Origin: JBFMAE01 sp040756085
GTDB lineage: Bacteria > Desulfobacterota > BSN033 > UBA1163
DNA length: 5,683 bases
NCBI GenBank assembly: GCA_040756085.1
Contig: JBFMAE010000376.1
Location: 1-5,683, forward strand
Direction: 5' to 3'
The stretch's first letter is position 1; each line of letters opens with the position of its first letter. Both the position numbers and the translations under genes were made by a program. This document shows positions 1 to 5,683 of this stretch, in pieces. The notes beneath the pieces are model-generated. The model was not told where the DNA came from and did no database searches. It worked only from the letters and a program-made list of their open reading frames with translations.

Positions 1-124
1 TATTTGAAATGCTTAGACCCAATTTTTTAAATTCAAAAAAGGAAAATTCAAGATGCCTCCATTTCCAACATATTGATATTGCAGCACAATAACATTCTTT
101 GTTTCAAAAACTCAGGAAACTCCA

Positions 125-141
125 AGACCTTTTTGAGGTCT
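125..141. repeat. Small perfect hairpin in intergenic DNA
   Basis: A perfect 6-bp inverted repeat, AGACCT at 125-130 and AGGTCT at 136-141, encloses a 5-nt loop. It lies downstream of the minus-strand acyltransferase gene, beyond the larger repeat at 160-268. No run of T follows the stem on either strand, so it is not a classical intrinsic terminator. The surrounding 1-159 stretch is AT-rich and shows no gene I can support. Confidence 0.4.
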
Positions 142-159
142 CCGAAAAAGACCCCGTTG

Positions 160-268
160 TGTCACCCGAAACTCGTTTCAGGGTCTCAGATCCTGAACTT
201 GATTCAGGACATTGATAAACCAGATGCTGAATCAATACTGAATCGAGTTCAGCACAAGGTTCATGACA
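160..268. repeat. Degenerate palindromic intergenic repeat
   Basis: The block is bounded by inverted ends, TGTCA at 160-164 and TGACA at 264-268, and contains several nested inverted repeats. GAAAC/GTTTC pair at 168-179, with flanking CCC (165-167) and GGG (181-183) extending the stem. A 7-bp stem, TCCTGAA/TTCAGGA, lies at 191-209. CTGAA/TTCAG pair at 238-252, and GCTGAA (226-231) can instead pair with TTCAGC (248-253). In one plus-strand frame it reads as a peptide containing HPKLVSGSQ, a string I associate with spurious translations of a dispersed intergenic repeat found in many environmental bacteria. It begins just 7 bases past the acyltransferase stop codon, so it may act as a transcript end or 3' stabiliser. 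The inverted repeats are seen directly; membership of a dispersed family is recalled and was not checked. Confidence 0.62.
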
Positions 269-275
269 TTTTGGT

Positions 276-1232
276 TCACTTTACGACTTTTTCAGAGATC
301 TCTTTTTTATACGGCAATTTCCAGCGCCGATTGAGCCAGGTCCATTGGCTGGGATGCTGTCTCACCATCTCCTCAATCGCTTTTGTAAATTTTGCGGTCA
401 GCCTCTCGATATCTTTCTTTTCATCAGGTGTCCGCTCTATCTCGATGGGATGACCAATGACCAATGTTCTCTGAGTTTCATTCTCTCTCAGGACAAACAT
501 GGGCAGGATAGGGGCTCCGGTCTTGAGAGAGAAGATGGCCGGTCCGGAGGGTGTAAAGGCCATCTGGTTGAAGAAGAGGACAGGGAGGCCCCCGCGCCTC
601 TGTTGTTCGTCTGCGACGAGATAGAGAATTTCATTTCGATGGAGACAGTTGAGAGATTTTTTGATCGAAGTGGAGGCAGGTTTAGGCGGAAAGATTTTCT
701 GGTGGACGATTCCCTGGTAGGCATTCAGTCTCTTCCATAGTTTCGGGAAATTGCCTTGATTGATCATGATATTGATGGGATAGCCTTCCACAGCCAGTCT
801 TGTTCCCAGCAGGGTAAACGCTCCTAAATGGGCACCCAGGGCAATGACCCCTTTCCCCTTTGACAAAGAAGCATCCAGATGTTCTTTTCCCTCTATTTTA
901 ATGTTCAGGATAAATCGATCAAATGGGAGGCCGTTAGCAGCCAGGTAAATGGTCTCCAGAGGAGTGAGGGTCAAATGGAAGAAGACCTCCCGGGCAAGCC
1001 TCTTCATCTCATCAAGATCTTTTTCCATTCCCAAGGCGATGGAGAGATTTCCGATCACCCGCTTCCGGTACTTTTTAAATAAATGGAAAGCAGCGGTCCC
1101 TATGACCTTCGCCATGAAGACCAAGGCCTTCATGGACAAGCCCCGAAATATCAGGATGGAGAAAACGAGCAGCATATCGGCAAGGGAATCCCCGATCCAG
1201 TATCTTAATTTTTTAAGGGTATTCTTTCCCAT
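276..1232 (-). CDS. LpxL/HtrB-like lysophospholipid acyltransferase family protein, atypical active site
   Basis: A 318-aa protein of the usual length for the lipid A biosynthesis (LpxL/LpxM) acyltransferase family, which transfers acyl chains to lipid A precursors or related lipids at the inner membrane. Residues 18-50 are hydrophobic and could anchor the N-terminus. Family signatures visible are the GVIALGAHLGAF block (128-139), ADEQ at 207-210 followed by the FF...A.TPSGPA block (220-232), TGAPILPMF (238-246), and QWTWLNRRWK (296-305), close to the family's C-terminal W-x-W-x-x-R-R-W signature. The active-site motif should be HX4(D/E), but H135 is followed by threonine at 140. The usual downstream basic motif is also unlike the family (INQGNFPKLW, 157-166). 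It may be a divergent acyltransferase with another substrate, or inactive. ATG 1232 is the only ATG after an in-frame stop at about 1270, with a weak GAGA upstream. A candidate promoter lies at 1271-1299. Confidence 0.85.
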   Translation of the reverse strand: MGKNTLKKLRYWIGDSLADMLLVFSILIFRGLSMKALVFMAKVIGTAAFHLFKKYRKRVIGNLSIALGMEKDLDEMKRLAREVFFHLTLTPLETIYLAANGLPFDRFILNIKIEGKEHLDASLSKGKGVIALGAHLGAFTLLGTRLAVEGYPINIMINQGNFPKLWKRLNAYQGIVHQKIFPPKPASTSIKKSLNCLHRNEILYLVADEQQRRGGLPVLFFNQMAFTPSGPAIFSLKTGAPILPMFVLRENETQRTLVIGHPIEIERTPDEKKDIERLTAKFTKAIEEMVRQHPSQWTWLNRRWKLPYKKEISEKVVK

Positions 1233-1270
1233 GGGATCTCGAAGTCCGGCAAGAGAGTCAAATTTTAATC

Positions 1271-1299
1271 AACATAGATGATTTTTAATCGAATTTCAA
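1271..1299 (-). promoter_or_regulatory. Candidate sigma-70-type promoter for the acyltransferase gene
   Basis: Read on the minus strand, TTGAAA (1294-1299, five of six matches to TTGACA) is followed after exactly 17 bp by TATGTT (1271-1276, four of six matches to TATAAT). Transcription would begin near 1264, leaving a leader of about 30 nt before the ATG at 1232. The call rests on hexamer match and spacing only. The -35 hexamer coincides with the place where the opposing promoter's -35 would lie. Confidence 0.5.
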
Positions 1300-1322
1300 T
1301 AGACATCCTTTTGTGATATAAT
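1294..1322 (+). promoter_or_regulatory. Candidate extended -10 promoter for the kinase-regulator operon
   Basis: A perfect TATAAT at 1317-1322 is preceded by TG at 1314-1315 with one intervening base, which is the extended -10 arrangement. The -35 position at 17-bp spacing holds TTTCAA (1294-1299), a poor match that an extended -10 can tolerate. TAGACA at 1300-1305 resembles a -35 better but sits only 11 bp away. Initiation near 1329 would give a leader of about 175 nt before the kinase ATG. No sigma-54 (-24/-12) element was found here, so the pair does not look autoregulated through its own sigma-54 activator. Confidence 0.5.
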
Positions 1323-1344
1323 TAATTTTATAGGAGTGACTGAA

Positions 1345-1363
1345 CCTGCCTGTGGTAGGCAGG
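1345..1363. repeat. Short palindrome, copy 1, in the kinase leader
   Basis: CCTGCCT (1345-1351) and AGGCAGG (1357-1363) form a perfect 7-bp stem around a GTGGT loop. It lies about 16 nt after the predicted transcription start. The same core recurs at 1457-1473 with a one-base insertion and one substitution in the loop. No U-run follows, so it is not a standard terminator. It looks like one unit of a dispersed short palindromic repeat. Confidence 0.55.
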
Positions 1364-1439
1364 ACCGTATTGAAATCATCATCCTCAAGCCTTCCTCACT
1401 TTAATCTTTTCCTTTCCCCTGAAATAGTGGTTACAGGGT

Positions 1440-1482
1440 CTGTGGGGAGAGGGGAAGCCTGCGGGTAGGCAGGGGTGAGGGG
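1440..1482. repeat. G-rich intergenic repeat containing palindrome copy 2
   Basis: The core at 1457-1473 (GCCTGCGGGTAGGCAGG) matches copy 1 apart from a one-base loop insertion and one substitution, and can pair CCTGC (1458-1462) with GCAGG (1469-1473). It is embedded between G-rich arms, GGGGAGAGGGG (1444-1454) and GGGGTGAGGGG (1472-1482). On the minus strand these read as the CCCCTCACCCC/CCCCTCTCCCC type that I associate with dispersed intergenic repeats. The palindrome seems nested inside that repeat. Family membership is recalled, not searched. Confidence 0.5.
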
Positions 1483-1490
1483 CGTTGATG

Positions 1491-1495
1491 GGAGG
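1491..1495 (+). promoter_or_regulatory. Strong Shine-Dalgarno site for the histidine kinase
   Basis: GGAGG at 1491-1495 lies 8 nt before the ATG at 1504 and decides that start. The upstream ATG at 1488 is out of frame. The site sits at the end of a series of G-tracts beginning at 1444, so a folded G-rich leader could affect access to it. Confidence 0.8.
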
Positions 1496-1503
1496 GTGGA
1501 TCG

Positions 1504-3636
1504 ATGAATATCCTGGCGCTTCCTACTGCACTTGCCTTTACGATAAACCTCACCCTCTGTCTGATCGTCCTTTCCAGTAACTTCAAAAATATCGCTCACC
1601 AGCTCTTTGCATGCTTTGTCCTTTCTTTCGCCACATGGAATATGGGCGAACTCATCATGATCAGTAGCATCAATCCAGTTCATGCCATCTTTGGGGTGAA
1701 GGTGATCTTTGTAGGATTGGTCTTTGCTCCCCTGTTCTTTCTCCACTTCACTTTTGTCTTCCCTTTTGGAAGAGAAAGTCGATGGGCAAAGGGATTCAAA
1801 CTTTATCTCCTCTATCTCGTTCCAGTGGCGACCTTAGTCACGTTTTTCCTTACCTTCCGAATCGATATCGAGCGGTTCAGAGAACTGAGAAATGTTTTCT
1901 ATTATGGTCTCCTTTTTGAAAGTCCATTGATCTTTCTGGTCTTTCTTGGATTGATCGCCCTATTCTTGGGCATCTGCACTTACTGGGGAATTAAAAATCT
2001 GATCCAATCCCTCCGGACGACCCGGATTCTCAGGCAGAAACTTCAGATCAAATACCTCATCTTCGGAATCATCTCTATGGCCATTGCCGGAACGATCATC
2101 AATCTCTCCAATTATTTTCTCAAATTGGGCTGGCCCATCTTCTTTCTGGCCAGCCTCTACTCGATCTTGATCAGTATTTTCTTTGCCATTGCCCTCATTA
2201 AATACCGGCTGTTGGACATCCATCTCCTCATCCGGGGTGGGATTCTCTATTCCTCTGTTTCGGGCCTGATCCTGGCCATCTATATCCTCATCATCAAAAA
2301 CATCGGAGAGACCATCTCTCAGAAGGCTTACGGAAGGTCCCTTTTAGTGGAATCTGTCTTGATCCTCGCCTTGGTTTTTATGCTCCAACCCTTTCAGAAA
2401 AAAGTAGGGGATTGGATTGATCGCTTTTTTTATATGGAGAGGGTGCGTTTCCGGACGAAGCTTTCGGAATTTGGCCGGACGCTAACCGAGTTGGTAGATT
2501 TCGAGGAGGTAGCGAGGACTGCTGTCCAATTCATCATTCAAACCTTCCATGTCGACTCTGTGGTTTTCTTCTTCCTGAAATATGAAATGAATGAATATCA
2601 CCCGATTTTCGGGATTCCGCTCCATGAAGAAATGAAATATGCGTTTGAACATCCTTTTGTGAAGAGAGTGGAATCGCATGGAAGGGCGGTGGATCTCGAA
2701 CACCTCCGGGGGAATGGAGAGGATGTGCAGGAGATTGATGATCTAATCGAAAAGGGTTGGGTGGTGGTCGCCCCCTTTACCTTAAAAGAGAGGTTGCTGG
2801 GTTTCCTCCTCTTGGGAAGGAAAAGGTCTCAAAAGGATTATTCCGGGGAAGAAATGGAACTCCTGGAAGCCTTTTCGAATCAGGCTGCACTCGCTATCTC
2901 CCGGGCCCTTATCTACCGGGATATGAGTTTGAAAGACAAACAGATCCTGCAGGCGGAGAAGATGGCAGCCATTGGTGAATTAGCCGCCGGGATCGCCCAT
3001 GAGATTCGAAACCCATTGGGAATCATCGCCGGATCGGCAGAGACCATTCGGAAGCATGAGGATCAGGAGATCAGGGAGGAGATGACCTGCTATATTTTAG
3101 AAGAATCCAAACGGATCAATGGGCTGATCAGCACCTTCTTGGACTTTGCCAGGCCGAAAGAGCCGAAATTGGTAAGGTGTGACCTCAGAGAGGTTTTAGA
3201 AAAAACCCTTCTGCTTCTCTCCCCAAGCGCCAATACTTCGGGGGTGGAAATTAAAAAGGAGATTCCAGGGGGGCCTCTTTGGGTTTCGGTCGATCCCGAC
3301 CAGATGAGGCAGGCTTTTATGAACTTAGGCGTCAATGCCCTGGAGGCGATGCCCCATGGAGGGGTACTCAGGGTGGCGGTGACCGAGAATGCCAGGGATA
3401 GAGTAGTGGTCCGTTTCAGTGATAAAGGAAAGGGGATCCCGAAAGAGATACGGACAAAGGTCTTCGACCCATTCTTTACGACAAAAGATGGAGGGACGGG
3501 CTTAGGGCTTTCCATCGCCCATCGCATCATCACCCAGCACGGAGGAGATATTAAGGTGGAGGAAGGAGAGGAGAGGGGGAGCACCCTTACGGTCACCCTC
3601 CCCTTGGCAGCTCTTCCTTCAAGAAGGGAATCATAA
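1504..3636 (+). CDS. Membrane sensor histidine kinase: multi-TM input, GAF, HisKA, HATPase
   Basis: A 710-aa sensor kinase. About nine hydrophobic segments fill residues 5-295 (roughly 5-24, 32-54, 60-87, 99-118, 136-160, 182-204, 209-232, 246-265, 279-295). The first seven resemble the 7TM input region of bacterial histidine kinases, including an LHFTFVFP motif at 80-87. A GAF-like domain spans about 325-470. The NtrB-like kinase core has an H-box with AGIAHEIRNPL (495-505) and phospho-acceptor H499. Its ATPase domain has an N-box (N607, N611), G1 DKGKG (640-644), F-box FDPFFTTK (654-661) and G2 GGTGLGLS (663-670), so all catalytic boxes are intact. There is no large periplasmic sensor domain, so the signal is probably membrane-borne or cytosolic through GAF; the ligand is unknown. 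Its partner is the response regulator 3 nt downstream. It is not PrsK-like, since the H-box is HEIRNPL. A strong GGAGG 8 nt upstream supports the start. Confidence 0.94.
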   Translation: MNILALPTALAFTINLTLCLIVLSSNFKNIAHQLFACFVLSFATWNMGELIMISSINPVHAIFGVKVIFVGLVFAPLFFLHFTFVFPFGRESRWAKGFKLYLLYLVPVATLVTFFLTFRIDIERFRELRNVFYYGLLFESPLIFLVFLGLIALFLGICTYWGIKNLIQSLRTTRILRQKLQIKYLIFGIISMAIAGTIINLSNYFLKLGWPIFFLASLYSILISIFFAIALIKYRLLDIHLLIRGGILYSSVSGLILAIYILIIKNIGETISQKAYGRSLLVESVLILALVFMLQPFQKKVGDWIDRFFYMERVRFRTKLSEFGRTLTELVDFEEVARTAVQFIIQTFHVDSVVFFFLKYEMNEYHPIFGIPLHEEMKYAFEHPFVKRVESHGRAVDLEHLRGNGEDVQEIDDLIEKGWVVVAPFTLKERLLGFLLLGRKRSQKDYSGEEMELLEAFSNQAALAISRALIYRDMSLKDKQILQAEKMAAIGELAAGIAHEIRNPLGIIAGSAETIRKHEDQEIREEMTCYILEESKRINGLISTFLDFARPKEPKLVRCDLREVLEKTLLLLSPSANTSGVEIKKEIPGGPLWVSVDPDQMRQAFMNLGVNALEAMPHGGVLRVAVTENARDRVVVRFSDKGKGIPKEIRTKVFDPFFTTKDGGTGLGLSIAHRIITQHGGDIKVEEGEERGSTLTVTLPLAALPSRRES

Positions 3637-3639
3637 GAG

Positions 3640-5052
3640 ATGAGGAGGACGATTCTCATCGCCGAAGATGAAGAGAAGATGAGGCGGATCCTGGAGGTGA
3701 ACCTTCAGGGTCAATACCGGATTCTTCTCGCCAAGGATGGAGAGGAGGCCCTTCGTCTTTTTAAAGAGAACGATGTCAATCTTCTCCTCACCGATATGAG
3801 GATGCCCGAGAAGGACGGCCTTGTTTTACTTCACGAGGTGAAGCGACTTCGGCCATTGATCCCGGTGATCCTGATCACCGCTTATGGAACGATCGAATCA
3901 GCCGTCAGCGCAATGAAAGAAGGGGCCACGGATTATCTTCTCAAACCCATCAAAATGGAGGAGGTCGAGCTGGTGATCGAAAGGGCGCTCCTGCATGCTG
4001 ACCTGATGGATGAAAATCGGCAGTTAAAAGAGGAGATCAAATCCCTCTACGGACTGGATACGATCGTCAGCAAACATCCGAAAATCATCGAGATCATGGA
4101 GGTGGTTCGCCAGGTGGCGGATAGCAAGGCCACGGTCCTGATTGAAGGGGAGAGCGGTACGGGGAAAGAATTGGTGGCCCGGGCAGTTCACTTTAACAGC
4201 CAGAGGGCAGGTTTTCCATTCCTCGTGGTCAACTGCTCTGCCATCCCGAGGGAGCTTCTCGAGAGCGAACTCTTTGGACATGAAAAGGGAGCGTTTACCG
4301 GAGCGGGGAAGAAGAAGATCGGGAGTTTTGAACTGGCTCACAGAGGAACGCTCTTTCTCGATGAAATCGGGGAGATGCCCAAGGAGCTACAGGTCAAGAT
4401 TTTAAGGGCCATCGAAGGCTATCGATTCATGAGGGTAGGAGGGGCCGAAGAGATTGATGTGGATGTCCGGCTGATCACCGCCACCAATCGTGATTTGAAA
4501 GCAGCCGTTGAGGCAGGAGAATTCCGGGAAGATCTCTTCTACCGGCTCCATGTCGTTTCCATTAAGCTTCCACCATTAAGAGAACGCAGGGAGGATATCC
4601 CTTTGTTGGTCTCACATTTTATTGAAAAGCACAAGAAGGAAATCAAAGGAAGACTTCCGGAAATTTCTGAGAAGGCGCTCCAACTTTTAGAAACCTACCC
4701 CTGGCCCGGAAATGTGAGGGAGCTGGAGAATGCGATTCTGAGGGCGATGCTTCTCAGCCATTCCAAAAGGATTGAAATCGAAGACCTTCCCCCCGAGGTA
4801 AGAGGGGAGGGAGAAGAACATGCTCATCCTGTCCCCAGAGACAGCGAAGAGCTGAAACGGATGAAATGGCAACTGAAGAGGAAGGCAGAAGAGGAAGTGG
4901 AGAAGGCCTTTTTAAGAGAAGCTTTAAAAAGGAATAGAGGGAATATTTCCAAGACCGCTCTGGACGTGGGAATGGACCGAAGGCAGCTTCAGAATTTGAT
5001 TCGAAAGCATAGAATCGTTGTCAAGGAGTATAAGGTCAAGGTCGAAAAATGA
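3640..5052 (+). CDS. NtrC-family sigma-54-dependent response regulator
   Basis: A 470-aa regulator of typical length for the family. The receiver domain (about 3-118) has acidic pocket residues E9/D10, phospho-acceptor D52 in TDMRMP, T80 and K102. The AAA+ domain (about 140-380) has Walker A GESGTGKE (170-177), the sigma-54 contact loop GAFTGA (217-222), Walker B around LFLDE (238-242), a sensor I region at ATNRDL (281-286), a REDLFYRL segment (296-303) bearing the expected arginine finger, and PGNVREL (356-362). After a charged linker (about 388-418), a Fis-type helix-turn-helix follows (about 419-459, with GNISKTA and GMDRRQL). It should hydrolyse ATP to open sigma-54 RNA polymerase promoters once phosphorylated by the upstream kinase. 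The 3-nt gap to the kinase stop and an AAGGG at about 3624-3628 inside the kinase end indicate a co-transcribed, possibly translationally coupled pair. Targets are unknown, and no clear sigma-54 site was found in the neighbouring intergenic regions. Confidence 0.96.
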   Translation: MRRTILIAEDEEKMRRILEVNLQGQYRILLAKDGEEALRLFKENDVNLLLTDMRMPEKDGLVLLHEVKRLRPLIPVILITAYGTIESAVSAMKEGATDYLLKPIKMEEVELVIERALLHADLMDENRQLKEEIKSLYGLDTIVSKHPKIIEIMEVVRQVADSKATVLIEGESGTGKELVARAVHFNSQRAGFPFLVVNCSAIPRELLESELFGHEKGAFTGAGKKKIGSFELAHRGTLFLDEIGEMPKELQVKILRAIEGYRFMRVGGAEEIDVDVRLITATNRDLKAAVEAGEFREDLFYRLHVVSIKLPPLRERREDIPLLVSHFIEKHKKEIKGRLPEISEKALQLLETYPWPGNVRELENAILRAMLLSHSKRIEIEDLPPEVRGEGEEHAHPVPRDSEELKRMKWQLKRKAEEEVEKAFLREALKRNRGNISKTALDVGMDRRQLQNLIRKHRIVVKEYKVKVEK

Positions 5053-5143
5053 GCCTTTCCTCCGCCCATTCCATTTGCGACTTTCTTCTTGAAATGTTAA
5101 CCTATCCATTCAGGTCTGCGGGAGACGTTCCATTAAGGGAGAA

Positions 5144-5683
5144 ATGGTTAAAATAAAGTTTAAATCTCTTTCAGGGAAAATCTCCAGCTTGCTCTTACGG
5201 ATCGTTTCTTCCAGTGAGTCCTCCTTTGCTTTTTTTATCGCCCTGTTGGCACTGACCTTTGCCTATCGGATTCAGCTCACGATAGGCCTCTTTGCAAATC
5301 CAGTTAGGCCCTTCGATTTTAATCCGAGACAACTTCCGATCGGGTTAATGCTCTGGTATCTGCCTTATGATGTTGCGCTTGTCCTCCTTTGCTTCCTACT
5401 CTCATGGCTGTTGTCCCGAATGCAATTTTTCATCAAACCCATCAGAACCGTTCCTGTTTTTAAAATTACAGGGTTTGTTTTTTTACATCTTGTCTTAATC
5501 CTCCTGCTTCTCATTCACGGGATTCATGGACGCCTGCTGTTTGATGTTCAGACAGGGTTTGATACTTCGGTGATCATGGAGGCGGTTTCGGGTGTTTCGT
5601 TTTCAGAAATCATTAAACTCGTCGAGATAAAGGATTATCTGTTTCTTTTTTTACCGATTGGAATTTTTTGGTGGGTGTGGATG
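5144..5683 (+). CDS. Multi-pass membrane protein, N-terminal part (runs off window end); possibly sulfatase/LTA-synthase-like
   Basis: An open frame from the ATG at 5144 continues for 180 codons to the window edge with no stop. An in-frame TGA at 5090-5092 with no other ATG in between fixes the start, and AAGG at 5135-5138 lies 5 nt upstream. The short basic N-terminus (MVKIKFKSLSGK) precedes hydrophobic segments at about 28-46, 66-90, 106-127 and 165-180. Loops include PVRPFDFNPRQLP (53-65) and GRLLFDVQTGFD (129-140). This layout resembles the N-terminal membrane domain of sulfatase/LTA-synthase-type alkaline-phosphatase-superfamily enzymes, whose catalytic domain would lie beyond the window. 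That is a weak guess, because no catalytic motif is visible. It lies 91 bp after the regulator in the same direction with no obvious terminator between, so read-through is possible. Confidence 0.8.
   Translation, partial: MVKIKFKSLSGKISSLLLRIVSSSESSFAFFIALLALTFAYRIQLTIGLFANPVRPFDFNPRQLPIGLMLWYLPYDVALVLLCFLLSWLLSRMQFFIKPIRTVPVFKITGFVFLHLVLILLLLIHGIHGRLLFDVQTGFDTSVIMEAVSGVSFSEIIKLVEIKDYLFLFLPIGIFWWVWM

Noticed and set aside
73..453. Plus-strand ORF of 126 codons over the left intergenic region
   Set aside because: It runs through a palindromic intergenic repeat and then antisense into the acyltransferase gene; its peptide looks like a repeat translation and no ribosome site is evident.
949..1281. 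Plus-strand ORF antisense to the acyltransferase N-terminus
   Set aside because: It is the shadow of a well-supported minus-strand gene, with no recognisable domain.
1300..1322. TAGACA as a -35 for the plus-strand promoter
   Set aside because: The spacer to TATAAT is only 11 bp, too short for a sigma-70 promoter.
1396..1746. Minus-strand ORF of 116 codons across the kinase leader and start
   Set aside because: It is composed of repeat-derived Pro/Thr/Ser-rich translation plus antisense of the kinase TM region.
3090..3659. Minus-strand ORF of 189 codons antisense to the kinase ATPase domain
   Set aside because: It lies entirely opposite intact HisKA/HATPase coding sequence, has no domain features, and is explained by codon bias of the real gene.
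1504..5052. PrsK/PrsR (exosortase-associated) identity for the two-component pair
   Set aside because: The kinase has a canonical HEIRNPL H-box rather than the divergent PrsK type, and no PEP-CTERM or exosortase genes are visible.
5117..5132. GG-N10-GC arrangement on the minus strand resembling a sigma-54 promoter
   Set aside because: It points back into the regulator gene and its -12 half is poor (CCGCA), so it is likely chance.
5053..5143. Terminator or strong promoter between the regulator and the membrane gene
   Set aside because: No stem followed by a U-run is seen, and the best -35/-10 pair (TTGCGA, TAACCT) is a weak match.
5094..5156. Small plus-strand ORF of 20 codons overlapping the start of the membrane gene
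   Set aside because: It has no Shine-Dalgarno sequence and no recognisable features. It could be a leader peptide, but nothing supports that over chance.

Overview
The window looks like an ordinary chromosomal stretch from a Gram-negative bacterium. It has moderate GC genes, AT-rich intergenic DNA, an LpxL/HtrB-like acyltransferase and an NtrB/NtrC-style two-component pair. The multi-TM/GAF kinase, the sigma-54 activator and the short dispersed palindromic repeats between genes would suit a deltaproteobacterial (Desulfobacterota-like) or related environmental lineage. That placement is an inference from style, not from a marker gene.

Layout: positions 1-275 are non-coding and AT-rich, with a small hairpin (125-141) and a degenerate palindromic intergenic repeat (about 160-268). 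On the minus strand, 276-1232 encodes a 318-aa lysophospholipid/lipid A-type acyltransferase homologue. It keeps the family's C-terminal signatures but lacks the acidic residue of the HX4(D/E) motif. A 271-bp divergent intergenic region (1233-1503) follows. It holds a good candidate promoter for each direction, apparently built around one shared hexamer, and then a leader of about 175 nt for the plus-strand genes. That leader carries two copies of a short palindrome and a run of G-tracts ending in the Shine-Dalgarno sequence.

On the plus strand, 1504-3636 encodes a 710-aa membrane histidine kinase (about nine hydrophobic segments, GAF, HisKA, HATPase). Three bases later, 3640-5052 encodes a 470-aa NtrC-family response regulator (receiver, AAA+ with intact GAFTGA, Fis-type HTH). 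The two are almost certainly co-transcribed and form a cognate pair. A third plus-strand gene starts at 5144 and runs off the window end. Its first 180 residues are a multi-pass membrane domain, perhaps the N-terminus of a membrane-anchored sulfatase/LTA-synthase-like enzyme.

Taken together, the kinase probably senses a membrane, envelope or small-molecule signal and phosphorylates the regulator, which would activate sigma-54 promoters. I found no convincing sigma-54 promoter in the two intergenic regions that lead into genes, so the targets probably lie elsewhere. Envelope-related genes on both sides suggest, without proving, an envelope role. I saw no CRISPR array, tRNA, rRNA, transposase or clearly new system. 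The points most worth a second look are the altered acyltransferase active site and the repeat-rich, promoter-sharing divergent region.
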